Assembly (NCBI GenBank): GCA_045811525.1
Contig: JBJMTV010000052.1
Span: 1-64,000, forward strand
DNA length: 64,000 nucleotides
From: VAZQ01 sp045811525
GTDB taxonomy: Bacteria > Pseudomonadota > Alphaproteobacteria > Rhizobiales > Xanthobacteraceae
Direction: 5' to 3'
A program made the translations under genes and the position numbers. The notes beneath the pieces are model-generated. The model was not told the origin of the DNA, ran no database searches, and saw only the letters and a list, made by a program, of their open reading frames with translations. Shown one piece after another: positions 34,106-41,886 of the stretch. Numbering within the stretch: the stretch's first letter is position 1; every line of letters begins with the position of its first letter.

Positions 34106-35284
34106 ATGCGCGACAGCATCACCGGACTGGCCGTGGCCGCGGCACTCGTCCTTGCAGCGGGTGCGGCCAATGCCCAGCAGCCACTTAAGATTGGATTGAT
34201 CCTGCCGTATTCCGGGCAGTTCGCCGATCCCGGTGCGCAGGCCGATAACGGCATCAAGCTCTACATGCAGCAGCACGGCGATACGGTCGCGGGGCGCAAA
34301 ATCGAGGTGATCCGCAAGGACACGGGCGGGATTGCGCCCGATGTCGCCAAACGCCTGGCGCAAGAGCTCATTGTCCGCGACAACGTTGATCTGCTCGCCG
34401 GTTTCTCACTCACGCCGAATGCGCTTGCTGCCGCAGATATCTCCGCGCAGGCGAAAAAGTTCATGGTGGTGATGAATGCTGCGGCCTCCATCGTCACCAC
34501 CAAGTCTCCTTATATGGTGCGCGTGTCGTTCACGCTGCCGCAGCTCAACGAGCCGCTTGGGACGTGGGCCTACAAGAGCGGCGTGCGCAAGGTCTATTCG
34601 ATCGTGGCGGATTTCGCTGCGGGGCATGATGCCGAGGGAGCCTTCCATCGTGCGTTCAAGGAGGCCGGCGGCGAGATCATTGGTGCGGTCCGCTATCCCG
34701 TGAACAACCCGGACTTTTCGGCGTTCGTGCAGCGCGCCAAGGATCTCAATCCCGAGGCGATATTCATCTTCGTGCCGGGTGGCGCGCAATCGCCCGCTAT
34801 TGCCAAGGCGTTGGCCGCACGGGGCATCGATCCCCGCCAGACGAAGATCATGGCGCAAGTCGAGCTCACCGACGAGCAAGCGCTCAAGAGCATGGGTGAC
34901 ACGGCGCTCGGCATCATCACGTCGGCGCATTACGATTACAACCACGCCTCCGCGCTGAACAAGGATTTCGTTGCCGCGTTCAATGCCGCTTTCAAGCGCA
35001 ATCCCGATTTCTTCGCCGTGCAGGCCTATGACGGCATGCACCTCATCTACGAGGCGTTGAAGAAAACGAGCTTCAACACGGACGGGGAGGCGCTGGTCGC
35101 CGCCGCCAAGGGCATGAGTTGGGAAAGCCCGCGCGGGCCGATTTTCATCGATCCGGCCACCCGCGACATCGTGCAGACCGTTTATTTGCGGCGCGTCGAG
35201 AAGGTGGACGGGCAGCTGGTCAATGTCGAGTTTGACAAGATCGAGAACGTGAAGGACCCGGTCAAGGCGCGAGCGGCGAATTAA
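34106..35284 (+). CDS. Branched-chain amino-acid-type ABC substrate-binding protein, paralog 2
   Basis: 392 aa, ATG 34106 with GAAGG upstream and a signal peptide ending A-A-N-A-Q. Near-identical landmarks to the preceding protein, including F-M-V-V-M-N-A-A, N-P-D-F-S-A-F-V-Q-R-A-K-D-L-N-P and the C-terminal F-D-K-I-E-N-V-K-D-P, indicate tandem duplication with later divergence. Differences in the middle (Y-D-Y-N-H-A versus Y-D-Y-A-S-K) may give a second ligand to the same permease. A 500-bp repeat array separates it from livH. Confidence 0.9.
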   Translation: MRDSITGLAVAAALVLAAGAANAQQPLKIGLILPYSGQFADPGAQADNGIKLYMQQHGDTVAGRKIEVIRKDTGGIAPDVAKRLAQELIVRDNVDLLAGFSLTPNALAAADISAQAKKFMVVMNAAASIVTTKSPYMVRVSFTLPQLNEPLGTWAYKSGVRKVYSIVADFAAGHDAEGAFHRAFKEAGGEIIGAVRYPVNNPDFSAFVQRAKDLNPEAIFIFVPGGAQSPAIAKALAARGIDPRQTKIMAQVELTDEQALKSMGDTALGIITSAHYDYNHASALNKDFVAAFNAAFKRNPDFFAVQAYDGMHLIYEALKKTSFNTDGEALVAAAKGMSWESPRGPIFIDPATRDIVQTVYLRRVEKVDGQLVNVEFDKIENVKDPVKARAAN

Positions 35285-35788
35285 AGCCATGCGCGCGATC
35301 CGCGTCGGCGCAGGGTGCGCAAAGGTGGGACGCACCGTACGCACTGCAGGGCACTCGCTAGATCAAGGTGCGCACGCCGCTGCGCGGCTTTGCACACCCT
35401 ACGCGCCGTCCGGTGTTCGCCACCTTGTAGGGTGCGCAAAGGTGCGAAGCGCCGTGCGCACCGCAGCGCAGGCGCCATACACCGCAGCGTACGCACGATG
35501 GGATGGTGCGCACGCCGCTCCGCGGCTTTGCACACCCTACGCGCCGTCCGGTGTTCGCCACCTTGTAGGGTGCGCAAAGGTGCGAAGCGGCGTGCGCACC
35601 GCAGCGCAGGCGCCATACACCGCAGCGTACGCGCGATGGGATGGTGCGCACGCCGCAGCGCGGCTTTGCACACCCTACGGCCCGTCCGGTGTTCGCCACC
35701 TTGTAGGGTGCGCAAAGGTGCGAAGCACCGTGCGCACCGCAGCTTACGCAGCGTACCCGCCATACGCAGCACGCCTGCGAACCAGCGC
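35285..35788. repeat. Tandem intergenic repeat array, 138-bp period, inside an ABC operon
   Basis: Three copies with equivalent points at 35368, 35506 and 35644 (period exactly 138). Each has GTGCGCACGCCGC(T/A)(C/G)CGCGG facing GTAGGGTGCGCAAAGGTGCG, separated by a conserved spacer with CCGTCCGGTGTTCGCCACCT. Because 138 is divisible by three, long stop-free frames run through it on both strands; they are by-products, not genes. It fills the gap between the second binding-protein gene and livH and belongs to the same family as the arrays at 14.5, 53.7 and 61.5 kb. Confidence 0.9.
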
Positions 35789-36652
35789 ATGATCGGTTCG
35801 GCCTTCGGCGTGCTGTTCGACGGCTTTGCCTACGGCATGCTCTTGTTCCTGCTGTCCGTCGGCCTGTCGGTGACGCTCGGCATGATGAATTTCGTCAATC
35901 TGGCGCATTGCAGTTTCGCCATGCTCGGCGGCTACGTCACCGTCACCTTGACCAACCAGCTCGGCTGGCCGTTTCTGGCGACCTTGCCGCTCGCGTTCTT
36001 GTCCGCTGCAATTGTGAGCATAGCCTTCGAGCGTGTGCTCTACCGCCGCCTCTACCGTGCGACCGACCTCGATCAATGCCTGCTCACGATCGGCATCGTT
36101 TTCATGTCGGTGGCGGTTGCCGCCTATCTTTACGGCACGGTGCAGCAGCCGGTGAATCTGCCGTCCTATCTGCGCGGCTCGATCTTAGTCCTCGGCCAGT
36201 CGCTCGGCGTTTACCGCTTGTTCCTGATCGGCATGGCGCTCACTGTGACAGTGGTGCTGGTCGCAGCACTCGAGTACACGCGTTTCGGGGCGCAGGTGCG
36301 TGCTGCCGTGGATAATCAGCGCATGGCGCGCGGCCTCGGCATCGATGTCGATCGAGTGTTTGCCATGACCTTCGCGCTCGGCAGCGGGCTCGCCGGTCTC
36401 GGCGGCGCCCTGGCCATCGACATAGTTGGCCTCGATCACGCGTTTGCCTTCAATTTTCTGGTTTATGTGCTGATCGTGGTTGCGGTCGGCGGCCTGGGCT
36501 CGATCGCCGGCTCTTTCACCGCGGCGACCTTGCTGGGCATCAGCGATATGGCGGGCAAATACTATTTCCCGCAGCTCGGTGCCTTTCTCATTTACTTTGT
36601 CATGGTGACGCTGCTGATGTGGCGCCCGCTCGGCATCTTCGGGAGACGTTGA
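35789..36652 (+). CDS. livH: LivH-type branched-chain ABC permease
   Basis: 287 aa from ATG 35789; the longer open frame upstream is translation of the repeat array. About eight hydrophobic helices. Family landmarks: L-S-V-G-L-S-V-T-L-G-M-M-N-F-V-N-L-A-H in helices 1-2 and G-L-G-S-I-A-G-S-F near 240, the coupling region for the ATPase. It ends in TGATG shared with the next start, so livH and livM are coupled. It should form the inner-membrane channel with LivM. The substrate is set by the binding proteins upstream. Confidence 0.92.
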   Translation: MIGSAFGVLFDGFAYGMLLFLLSVGLSVTLGMMNFVNLAHCSFAMLGGYVTVTLTNQLGWPFLATLPLAFLSAAIVSIAFERVLYRRLYRATDLDQCLLTIGIVFMSVAVAAYLYGTVQQPVNLPSYLRGSILVLGQSLGVYRLFLIGMALTVTVVLVAALEYTRFGAQVRAAVDNQRMARGLGIDVDRVFAMTFALGSGLAGLGGALAIDIVGLDHAFAFNFLVYVLIVVAVGGLGSIAGSFTAATLLGISDMAGKYYFPQLGAFLIYFVMVTLLMWRPLGIFGRR

Positions 36653-37644
36653 TGGCGCCGCCTGCGCTGGCCCTGGGGCCGCAACAATATTTGCAGGCGC
36701 AGACCCGGTGGGATCCGCTGGAGCTTGCGTTCTGGCTGGCGACGTTGACGCCTTTTCTGCTGTTTCCCAACTACCTGCAGCTCGCGAGCCAGATTGCCAT
36801 CACCGCCCTGTTTGCGCTCTCCCTCGACCTCATCCTTGGCTATGCCGGGCTCGTCTCGCTCGGACATGCGGCGTATTTTGGCTTCGGCTCTTATACCGCA
36901 GGCCTGCTCGCAAAATGGGGGTGGGGCGAGCCGCTCAGCGGGCTTTTCCTGGCGGCTGCTGCCGCCGGTGCACTTGGCTATGCGACGAGCTTCATCATCT
37001 CCCGTTTTCGTCATCTCGCTCTGATCATGATCACGCTCGGATTGGGTCTTCTCCTGTTCGAGGCTGCGAACAGCGCCAGCCGGCTGACCGGCGGAGCCGA
37101 CGGGCTGCAGGGCGTGCGGATGTGGAAGCTCTTGGGCCTGTTCGAGTTCGATCTCTGGGGCCGCGTCGGCTATGGCTACGCGCTCGCGACTCTCTTTCTG
37201 ACATTCCTGTTGGTGCGGCGGCTCATCAACTCACCTTTCGGTCTCGCGCTGCGCGGCATACGCGAGAACGCGCTGCGCATGCCGGCCATTGGGGCGGCAA
37301 GCCCGGCCCACATTCGCAAGGTCTACACCATTGCTGCCGCGATCGCGGGCATCGCCGGGGCGCTCCTTGCCCAGACCACCGAGACGGTATCGCTCGAGAC
37401 GCTGAGCTTTCAGCGCTCGGCCGACGTTCTGGTGATTCTCATTCTGGGCGGCGCCGGACGGCTTTATGGCGGCTTGATCGGAGCGATCATCTACATGGTG
37501 GCGCGCGACCAGTTCTCCGGGATCAATCCACAATACTGGTATTTCTGGATTGGTGCGCTCCTTGTGGCCGTGGTGATGTTTCTGCCCAACGGCATCCTCG
37601 GAGGATTGGTGCGGCTCGTCCCGTCACGGTTGCGCCGCGTATAG
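36652..37644 (+). CDS. livM: LivM-type branched-chain ABC permease
   Basis: 330 aa from ATG 36652, sharing one base with the livH stop. Helices with L-D-L-I-L-G-Y-A-G-L-V-S-L-G-H-A-A-Y-F-G and the late G-G-A-G-R-L-Y-G-G-L-I-G-A coupling motif are diagnostic of LivM. G-I-R-E-N-A-L-R-M near 205 is another conserved loop. Together with LivH it makes the heterodimeric transmembrane pore. The livG start follows 3 bp after its stop. Confidence 0.92.
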   Translation: MAPPALALGPQQYLQAQTRWDPLELAFWLATLTPFLLFPNYLQLASQIAITALFALSLDLILGYAGLVSLGHAAYFGFGSYTAGLLAKWGWGEPLSGLFLAAAAAGALGYATSFIISRFRHLALIMITLGLGLLLFEAANSASRLTGGADGLQGVRMWKLLGLFEFDLWGRVGYGYALATLFLTFLLVRRLINSPFGLALRGIRENALRMPAIGAASPAHIRKVYTIAAAIAGIAGALLAQTTETVSLETLSFQRSADVLVILILGGAGRLYGGLIGAIIYMVARDQFSGINPQYWYFWIGALLVAVVMFLPNGILGGLVRLVPSRLRRV

Positions 37645-37646
37645 TC

Positions 37647-38396
37647 ATGGCGGCACTCTCCACGCGCGGGCTGGACAAGAGTTTCGGCTCGCTCGTCGTG
37701 GCGCGTGACATCGCGCTCGATCTGCCGGCCGGCGCACGCTACGCGCTGATCGGTCCGAATGGCGCCGGCAAAACCACGCTCATCAACCTGATCACCGGCA
37801 TGGTCCGGCCGGAGACCGGCCGGATCCTTCTGGATGATGATGACATCACGGTGTTGAAGCCCGAGCAACGCGTGAGGCGCGGCCTGGTGCGCACGTTCCA
37901 GATCAACTCGCTGTTCCCCAATCTCAATGCGCTCGAGGCGGTGACGCTGGCGGTCTGCGAGCGATCCGGCTGTGCCGGCATCTGGTGGAAGAGGCTTCCG
38001 GCTTATGCCGGCGCAATCGAAGAGGCGCACGGCATCCTCACATCGCTTGGTCTCGCGGACAGCTGCCTGCGGGCGACGCGCGAGCTCGCCTATGGGCAAC
38101 AGCGGCTGCTCGAGATCGCGCTTGCGCTCGCGACACGACCCAAGGTGCTGCTGTTGGATGAGCCGGCGGCGGGAGTTCCGCAGGGCGAGAGTGCCGCATT
38201 GTTTGCGGTGATTGCAGGCTTGCCGCGCAACATCGCCATCCTGTTCATCGAGCATGACATGGAGGTGGTGTTCCGCTTCGCCGAGCGCATCATCGTCATG
38301 GTTAGCGGCCGTATTCTGGTCGAGGGAACGCCCGCGGAGATCGCCGCCGACCCACGCGTGCGCGAGGTCTATCTCGGCGGAGCAATGCGTGGCTGA
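37647..38396 (+). CDS. livG: LivG-type ABC ATPase
   Basis: 249 aa from ATG 37647. Walker A G-P-N-G-A-G-K-T (about 36-43), Q-loop F-Q-I-N, signature L-A-Y-G-Q-Q-R-L-L-E-I-A (a variant of L-S-G-G-Q that is usual in LivG), Walker B V-L-L-L-D-E-P and the switch histidine in I-E-H-D-M. The last 8 bases overlap the GTG start of livF. It is one of two nucleotide-binding subunits of the importer. Confidence 0.92.
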   Translation: MAALSTRGLDKSFGSLVVARDIALDLPAGARYALIGPNGAGKTTLINLITGMVRPETGRILLDDDDITVLKPEQRVRRGLVRTFQINSLFPNLNALEAVTLAVCERSGCAGIWWKRLPAYAGAIEEAHGILTSLGLADSCLRATRELAYGQQRLLEIALALATRPKVLLLDEPAAGVPQGESAALFAVIAGLPRNIAILFIEHDMEVVFRFAERIIVMVSGRILVEGTPAEIAADPRVREVYLGGAMRG

Positions 38397-39108
38397 GCCC
38401 CTGCTGGCCTTGCATGACGTGCGGGCCGGCTACGGCGACGCCGTCGTGCTCGACTGTCTCACGCTCGAGCTTGCGGAACGCTGCAGCCTCGCGTTGCTCG
38501 GACGCAATGGGGTCGGCAAGACGACGCTGCTCATGACCATCATGGGCATGACGCAGGTGCGGCGCGGCAGCGTGAGCTGGCGCGGCTGCGACATCACCCG
38601 CCTGCCGCCGCATCGGCGCGCCCGCGCCGGCCTCGGCTGGGTGGCGCAGGAGCGCGAGATCTTTCCCTCGTTGAGCGTCGAGGAGAATCTCACAGTCGCG
38701 GCCTGCCCCGGCCGCTGGAACTTGACCGCGGTATATGGGCTGTTTCCCCGCCTCGAGGAACGGCGCGCCAGTCGCGGAAATCATCTTTCCGGCGGTGAGC
38801 AGCAGATGCTGGCCATTGCGCGGGCCCTGATGACCAACCCAGCGCTCCTTCTGCTCGATGAGCCGCTCGAGGGGCTTGCGCCAATCATTGTCGAGGAGCT
38901 GACCGCCGCCATCAGACGCATGATCGTGGACGAAGGCACCGCCTTCATCCTGGTGGAGCAGCACGCCGATGTGGCCCTCTCGCTGACGCAAGACGCGATT
39001 GTGCTCGAGCGCGGCACGATTGTGCATCGGGCGCGCTCGCGGGCATTGCTTGAGGATCGTGCCACGCTCGACCGCTTTGTCGGCCTGCGTCTGGCCAAGC
39101 CGGCATAG
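38389..39108 (+). CDS. livF: LivF-type ABC ATPase
   Basis: 239 aa from GTG 38389, overlapping the livG end by 8 bp. Walker A G-R-N-G-V-G-K-T, L-S-G-G-E-Q-Q signature, L-L-L-D-E-P Walker B and H-loop in V-E-Q-H-A-D, where Q replaces the usual residue before the switch histidine, typical of LivF. Final gene of the operon. Only a 72-bp gap separates it from a convergent small gene. Confidence 0.92.
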   Translation: MAEPLLALHDVRAGYGDAVVLDCLTLELAERCSLALLGRNGVGKTTLLMTIMGMTQVRRGSVSWRGCDITRLPPHRRARAGLGWVAQEREIFPSLSVEENLTVAACPGRWNLTAVYGLFPRLEERRASRGNHLSGGEQQMLAIARALMTNPALLLLDEPLEGLAPIIVEELTAAIRRMIVDEGTAFILVEQHADVALSLTQDAIVLERGTIVHRARSRALLEDRATLDRFVGLRLAKPA

Positions 39109-39180
39109 AGAGGCGGGTGTCCTCGCACGTGAGCGCGCAAAGCCGCCAACAGAGCTCGAGCGTGCACGCCTGCGACAGAG

Positions 39181-39420
39181 CTACAATCGCTCGGCAATAT
39201 ATTTGAGAATTTCGGCAGACTGGCGGTTGAGATCGTCGGCGGGCCGCGTCGCGTGGCTCTGCTGCGACTCGCCTTGAATCGCCCGCGCCACCGCCTCATC
39301 GAGAATGATGCGCACCGCCTCGTCGCGCGTCAACAGGCCCTTGGCAACGAGCGCACGATAGAGCGCCACGGTCGCGCTCACGGCCGCCATCGTATACGCG
39401 GCGTCATGGAAGGAGTTCAT
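39181..39420 (-). CDS. Small conserved hypothetical protein
   Basis: 79 aa, not assigned to a family. A predicted helix-rich N-terminal part (A-A-V-S-A-T-V-A-L-Y-R-A-L-V-A-K-G-L-L-T-R-D-E-A) is followed by a polar linker and a terminal I-L-K-Y-I-A-E-R-L helix. The K-G-L-L-T-x-D-E-A-x-x-I pattern resembles short oligomerisation segments found in rhizobial proteins. No signal peptide. It is convergent with livF. The coding call rests on composition and on a plausible protein-like sequence. Confidence 0.6.
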   Translation of the reverse strand: MNSFHDAAYTMAAVSATVALYRALVAKGLLTRDEAVRIILDEAVARAIQGESQQSHATRPADDLNRQSAEILKYIAERL

Positions 39421-39713
39421 GCTGGGCAGCCGTTGGTGCCTGGGTGCAGCCGCTGATCATTGACAAGGATAACACGGCGCGTCGTTCGTTGACTACGCGC
39501 GATGGTGGCCGATCACCTTACGCGCGAACTACCCTGAAAGTGCACGCTCGACAATGTGGTTTGGCAGTCACACTCGCTGCCCGAGTTCTTGCTGGCATAT
39601 GCCGGCCATTGATTCCTGCACGGGTCGCGCAAATACTCTGGCTCGAAAAATGCTCGATGCAAAAGCCTGGTGCCGCGCATTCAGAATCGTAGCGACCGCG
39701 TAGTGAGCCTGTC

Positions 39714-39962
39714 ATGTCGTCTTATAGGAGATATTGTCGAGAGCAGGCCGGCGAGTGCGCGCGACGCGCCCGGTTGGCGCGATCTCCGGAGGTTGCTGCC
39801 AACTGCCTGAAGCTCGAGCTGCGCTGGATCAAGCTCGCGGAAAGTGCGGAGAGCACGTGGCGGCGTGAGCCCAAGGTGGCGGCGAAAGCGCCAGCCGCGC
39901 TGCCGCCTCCCTCGGCGTCTCCGTCGTTCTGGCAGGCGTTCATCGGCGCGACGCGCGTCTGA
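39714..39962 (+). CDS. Small hypothetical protein, YRR-type
   Basis: 82 aa. The start S-S-Y-R-R-Y-C-R-E-Q-A-G-E-C-A-R-R-A-R-L-A and the E-V-A-A-N-C-L-K-L-E-L-R-W-I-K-L-A-E helix follow the pattern of very common short Bradyrhizobiaceae proteins of unknown function (Y-R-x-x-A-x-x-C-x-x-x-A repeats). The tail is alanine/proline-rich. No motif suggests an enzyme. A strong stem-loop lies 20 bp after the stop, although its T-run serves the opposite strand. Confidence 0.55.
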   Translation: MSSYRRYCREQAGECARRARLARSPEVAANCLKLELRWIKLAESAESTWRREPKVAAKAPAALPPPSASPSFWQAFIGATRV

Positions 39963-39982
39963 GCACCTGCTCACCAAAAAAA

Positions 39983-40006
39983 GGGACCGGCTCTGCCGCC
40001 GGTCCC
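39983..40006 (-). terminator. Rho-independent terminator of the NMT1-like gene
   Basis: GGGACCGGC (39983-39991) and GCCGGTCCC (39998-40006) form a perfect 9-bp stem with a 6-nt loop. On the minus strand it is followed directly by seven T residues (39982-39976), the classic intrinsic terminator for the leftward gene ending at 40120. Confidence 0.85.
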
Positions 40007-40119
40007 CTGGTATTTTGCCTCGCCCGGAACATACCGCGATATCGACTGCTGCGCTCCCGGCTACAAACCGGATGCGCGCACCAGAGGACCCGGCGTGAGC
40101 GCTGGCCCTGGGCAGGGCC

Positions 40120-40998
40120 TCAAGCGGCGGCGATGACCGAGTCCTCGTATTTGCCCGAGCCCATGCCGGTGTCGGCGAAGATGCCGTGGTCGGCGATCCA
40201 CTTGAAGGTTTCTTCGTAAACATCCTTCGTGTAGGTCTCGAACACCAGTCGCTCGCCCGGGCCCCAGCGCCGCGTATCCATGCGTGCGTGATAACGTTCC
40301 GGGAATTCATTCTTGTAATAGTGGGTATAGCGATCCGGCCGCAGATCGATATCCACCTGCGCGCGCTTGAGCGCGCGGAAGAATTTGCGCAGATCCTCGG
40401 CGTCCGGATCGCCGGTCACCATGGTGGCGATCATGAAGGTGGTGTCGATCACCTTGCGGAAGCCGAGCTGCTCGGCGAAGTAATAGGGTCCGCTGAACAA
40501 TGCCGATGCCTGCGTCTTGCCTTCGATCAGCTGATCGAGACGGTGAAAGAGCATGCCGTCGGCGAAGGTCAGATTGATTTTGTCCGCGGGCATGTACGGC
40601 TCGAGCGCCTGGATCGTCGAGTAGTGGCTGCCTGACTGATAGCCCACCGCGATCGACACGCCTGCAAGATCCTCGGGATTCCTGACGGGTGAATCAGCCG
40701 GCACGAACACCCCGGACGGAGCGACCGAATAGACACCGGCATAGAGCCGTCCCTTGCCCTTGGAGGCGGCGACCCCGACGGTCCAGTGGCAGGCGCAACT
40801 CACGTCCGAGCTGCGGCCGCGCTCGAATGACTGCATGGCGCCCACTTTGTCGCCTTTGTAATGGTGCGTCCCGTCGCTCGACTTGATCTGCTCCTGGAAA
40901 ACGTAATCGAGCCCTTCATCCTTGAAGTAGCCCTTCTCCTCGGCCACCCATTCCTGCAGGCGGAAGTGCGGCTCGATAATGAACTTGTCCTTGGGCAT
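40120..40998 (-). CDS. NMT1/THI5-like substrate-binding protein without signal peptide
   Basis: 292 aa from ATG 40998, supported by AGGAG in front. The fold marks are those of SsuA/NMT1 proteins: E-W-V-A-E-E-K-G-Y-F-K-D-E-G-L near the N-terminus, the G-V-F-V-P-A-D-S-P-V-R-N-P-E-D-L-A-G and V-G-Y-Q-S-G-S-H loops, and a late W-I-A-D-H-G. The N-terminus (M-P-K-D-K-F-I-I-E-P-H-F) is not a signal peptide, so the protein should be cytoplasmic or act as a synthase-like enzyme. No permease or ATPase adjoins. A GntR regulator lies immediately upstream on the same strand, and a terminator follows. Confidence 0.78.
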   Translation of the reverse strand: MPKDKFIIEPHFRLQEWVAEEKGYFKDEGLDYVFQEQIKSSDGTHHYKGDKVGAMQSFERGRSSDVSCACHWTVGVAASKGKGRLYAGVYSVAPSGVFVPADSPVRNPEDLAGVSIAVGYQSGSHYSTIQALEPYMPADKINLTFADGMLFHRLDQLIEGKTQASALFSGPYYFAEQLGFRKVIDTTFMIATMVTGDPDAEDLRKFFRALKRAQVDIDLRPDRYTHYYKNEFPERYHARMDTRRWGPGERLVFETYTKDVYEETFKWIADHGIFADTGMGSGKYEDSVIAAA

Positions 40999-41049
40999 TG
41001 GCGAACTCCTCTGTTGCACTTGCTGGTTGGATTTTGCTTGCCTTCTAAT

Positions 41050-41814
41050 TCAGCAGCAGTCGTTGCGCTGCGGATTGGCCCCGTGACGATGCTCGGCAAC
41101 GCGCCGCGCCCCGATCATCTTCACGTGCTCCTCCATGTACCGACGCGCAGCGGCGGCATCGCGCATCTCGATGAGTGATGCGAGCTCGACATGCGCATCG
41201 AGAATACGGCGCGCCACCTTGGGCGTCAGTGTCGGATTCTGCGCCGGCCAGGACACATGCTGGAGCGAAATGAGCTGCACCACCAGCACGCGGTTGTGCG
41301 AAGCCTCGGCGACGGCGAGGTGGAACTCGCGGCCGAGCCGTGTGAAGACGGCGACGTCCTCGATGCGCTGTTGCGCGTCCGCGTTGAGCGCGCGCAGACG
41401 CGCATGATCCTGCGCTGTCGAATTGTGGGCGGCGAGCTCGGCGGCAAGGCATTCGATGGCGCGTTGCGCGTCCATGATCTCCGCGGCGGTAACCCCGGCG
41501 AGGTCGAGTTGGACCGCCAGCGCCTCGGCGAACAGGCGCGCATTGCCGCGCGCAATGCGCGCGCCGCCGCCGGCGCCAACTTTGATGTCGACGATGCCCT
41601 GCGCCTCGAGCGTCCGCAGCGCATCGCGCGCGACAATGCGGCTTACGCCAAAGCGGTCGGCGAGGTCCTTCTCGGTACCGAGGAAATCTCCGGGGCGCAG
41701 CTTCTTGGCGAAAAGAGCGTCGCGCACCTCCGTGACGATCCCGGTCGACAACGTGCCGGTGCGGAAGGGGACGACCTTTCGCTCGCTGTTCTTGATTGCG
41801 GGATGCAGGCGCAT
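41050..41814 (-). CDS. GntR-family transcriptional regulator, FCD (FadR/VanR) subfamily
   Basis: 254 aa from ATG 41814 (a TTG 12 bp upstream is possible). The N-terminal winged helix has L-R-P-G-D-F-L-G-T-E-K-D-L-A-D-R-F-G-V-S-R and A-R-D-A-L-R-T-L-E-A-Q-G-I-V; a C-terminal all-helical FCD domain (about 105-230) carries R-x-x-E and H-based metal/ligand residues (E-F-H-L-A-V, H-V-E-L). It precedes the NMT1-like gene by about 50 bp on the same strand, so it probably controls it in response to an organic acid. A dyad sits right upstream of its start. Confidence 0.88.
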   Translation of the reverse strand: MRLHPAIKNSERKVVPFRTGTLSTGIVTEVRDALFAKKLRPGDFLGTEKDLADRFGVSRIVARDALRTLEAQGIVDIKVGAGGGARIARGNARLFAEALAVQLDLAGVTAAEIMDAQRAIECLAAELAAHNSTAQDHARLRALNADAQQRIEDVAVFTRLGREFHLAVAEASHNRVLVVQLISLQHVSWPAQNPTLTPKVARRILDAHVELASLIEMRDAAAARRYMEEHVKMIGARRVAEHRHGANPQRNDCC

Positions 41815-41832
41815 GCTGCTCGGCAAAATTTG

Positions 41833-41854
41833 AATATGCTAAAGATATCATATT
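41833..41854. promoter_or_regulatory. Possible GntR operator dyad
   Basis: AATATG (41833-41838) and CATATT (41849-41854), 10 bp apart, in the AT-rich leader directly upstream of the GntR start. The AT-rich patch is conspicuous in its GC-rich setting and is where an autoregulatory site would lie. No second site was found near the NMT1-like gene. Confidence 0.4.
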
Positions 41855-41886
41855 TGCCGAGCGGGTCAATGGGCAAGGGGGGCGGA

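Noticed and set aside
35281..35792. Overlapping 167-169-codon frames on both strands in the repeat array
   Set aside because: They arise because the repeat period is a multiple of three; the peptides are repetitive and resemble nothing.
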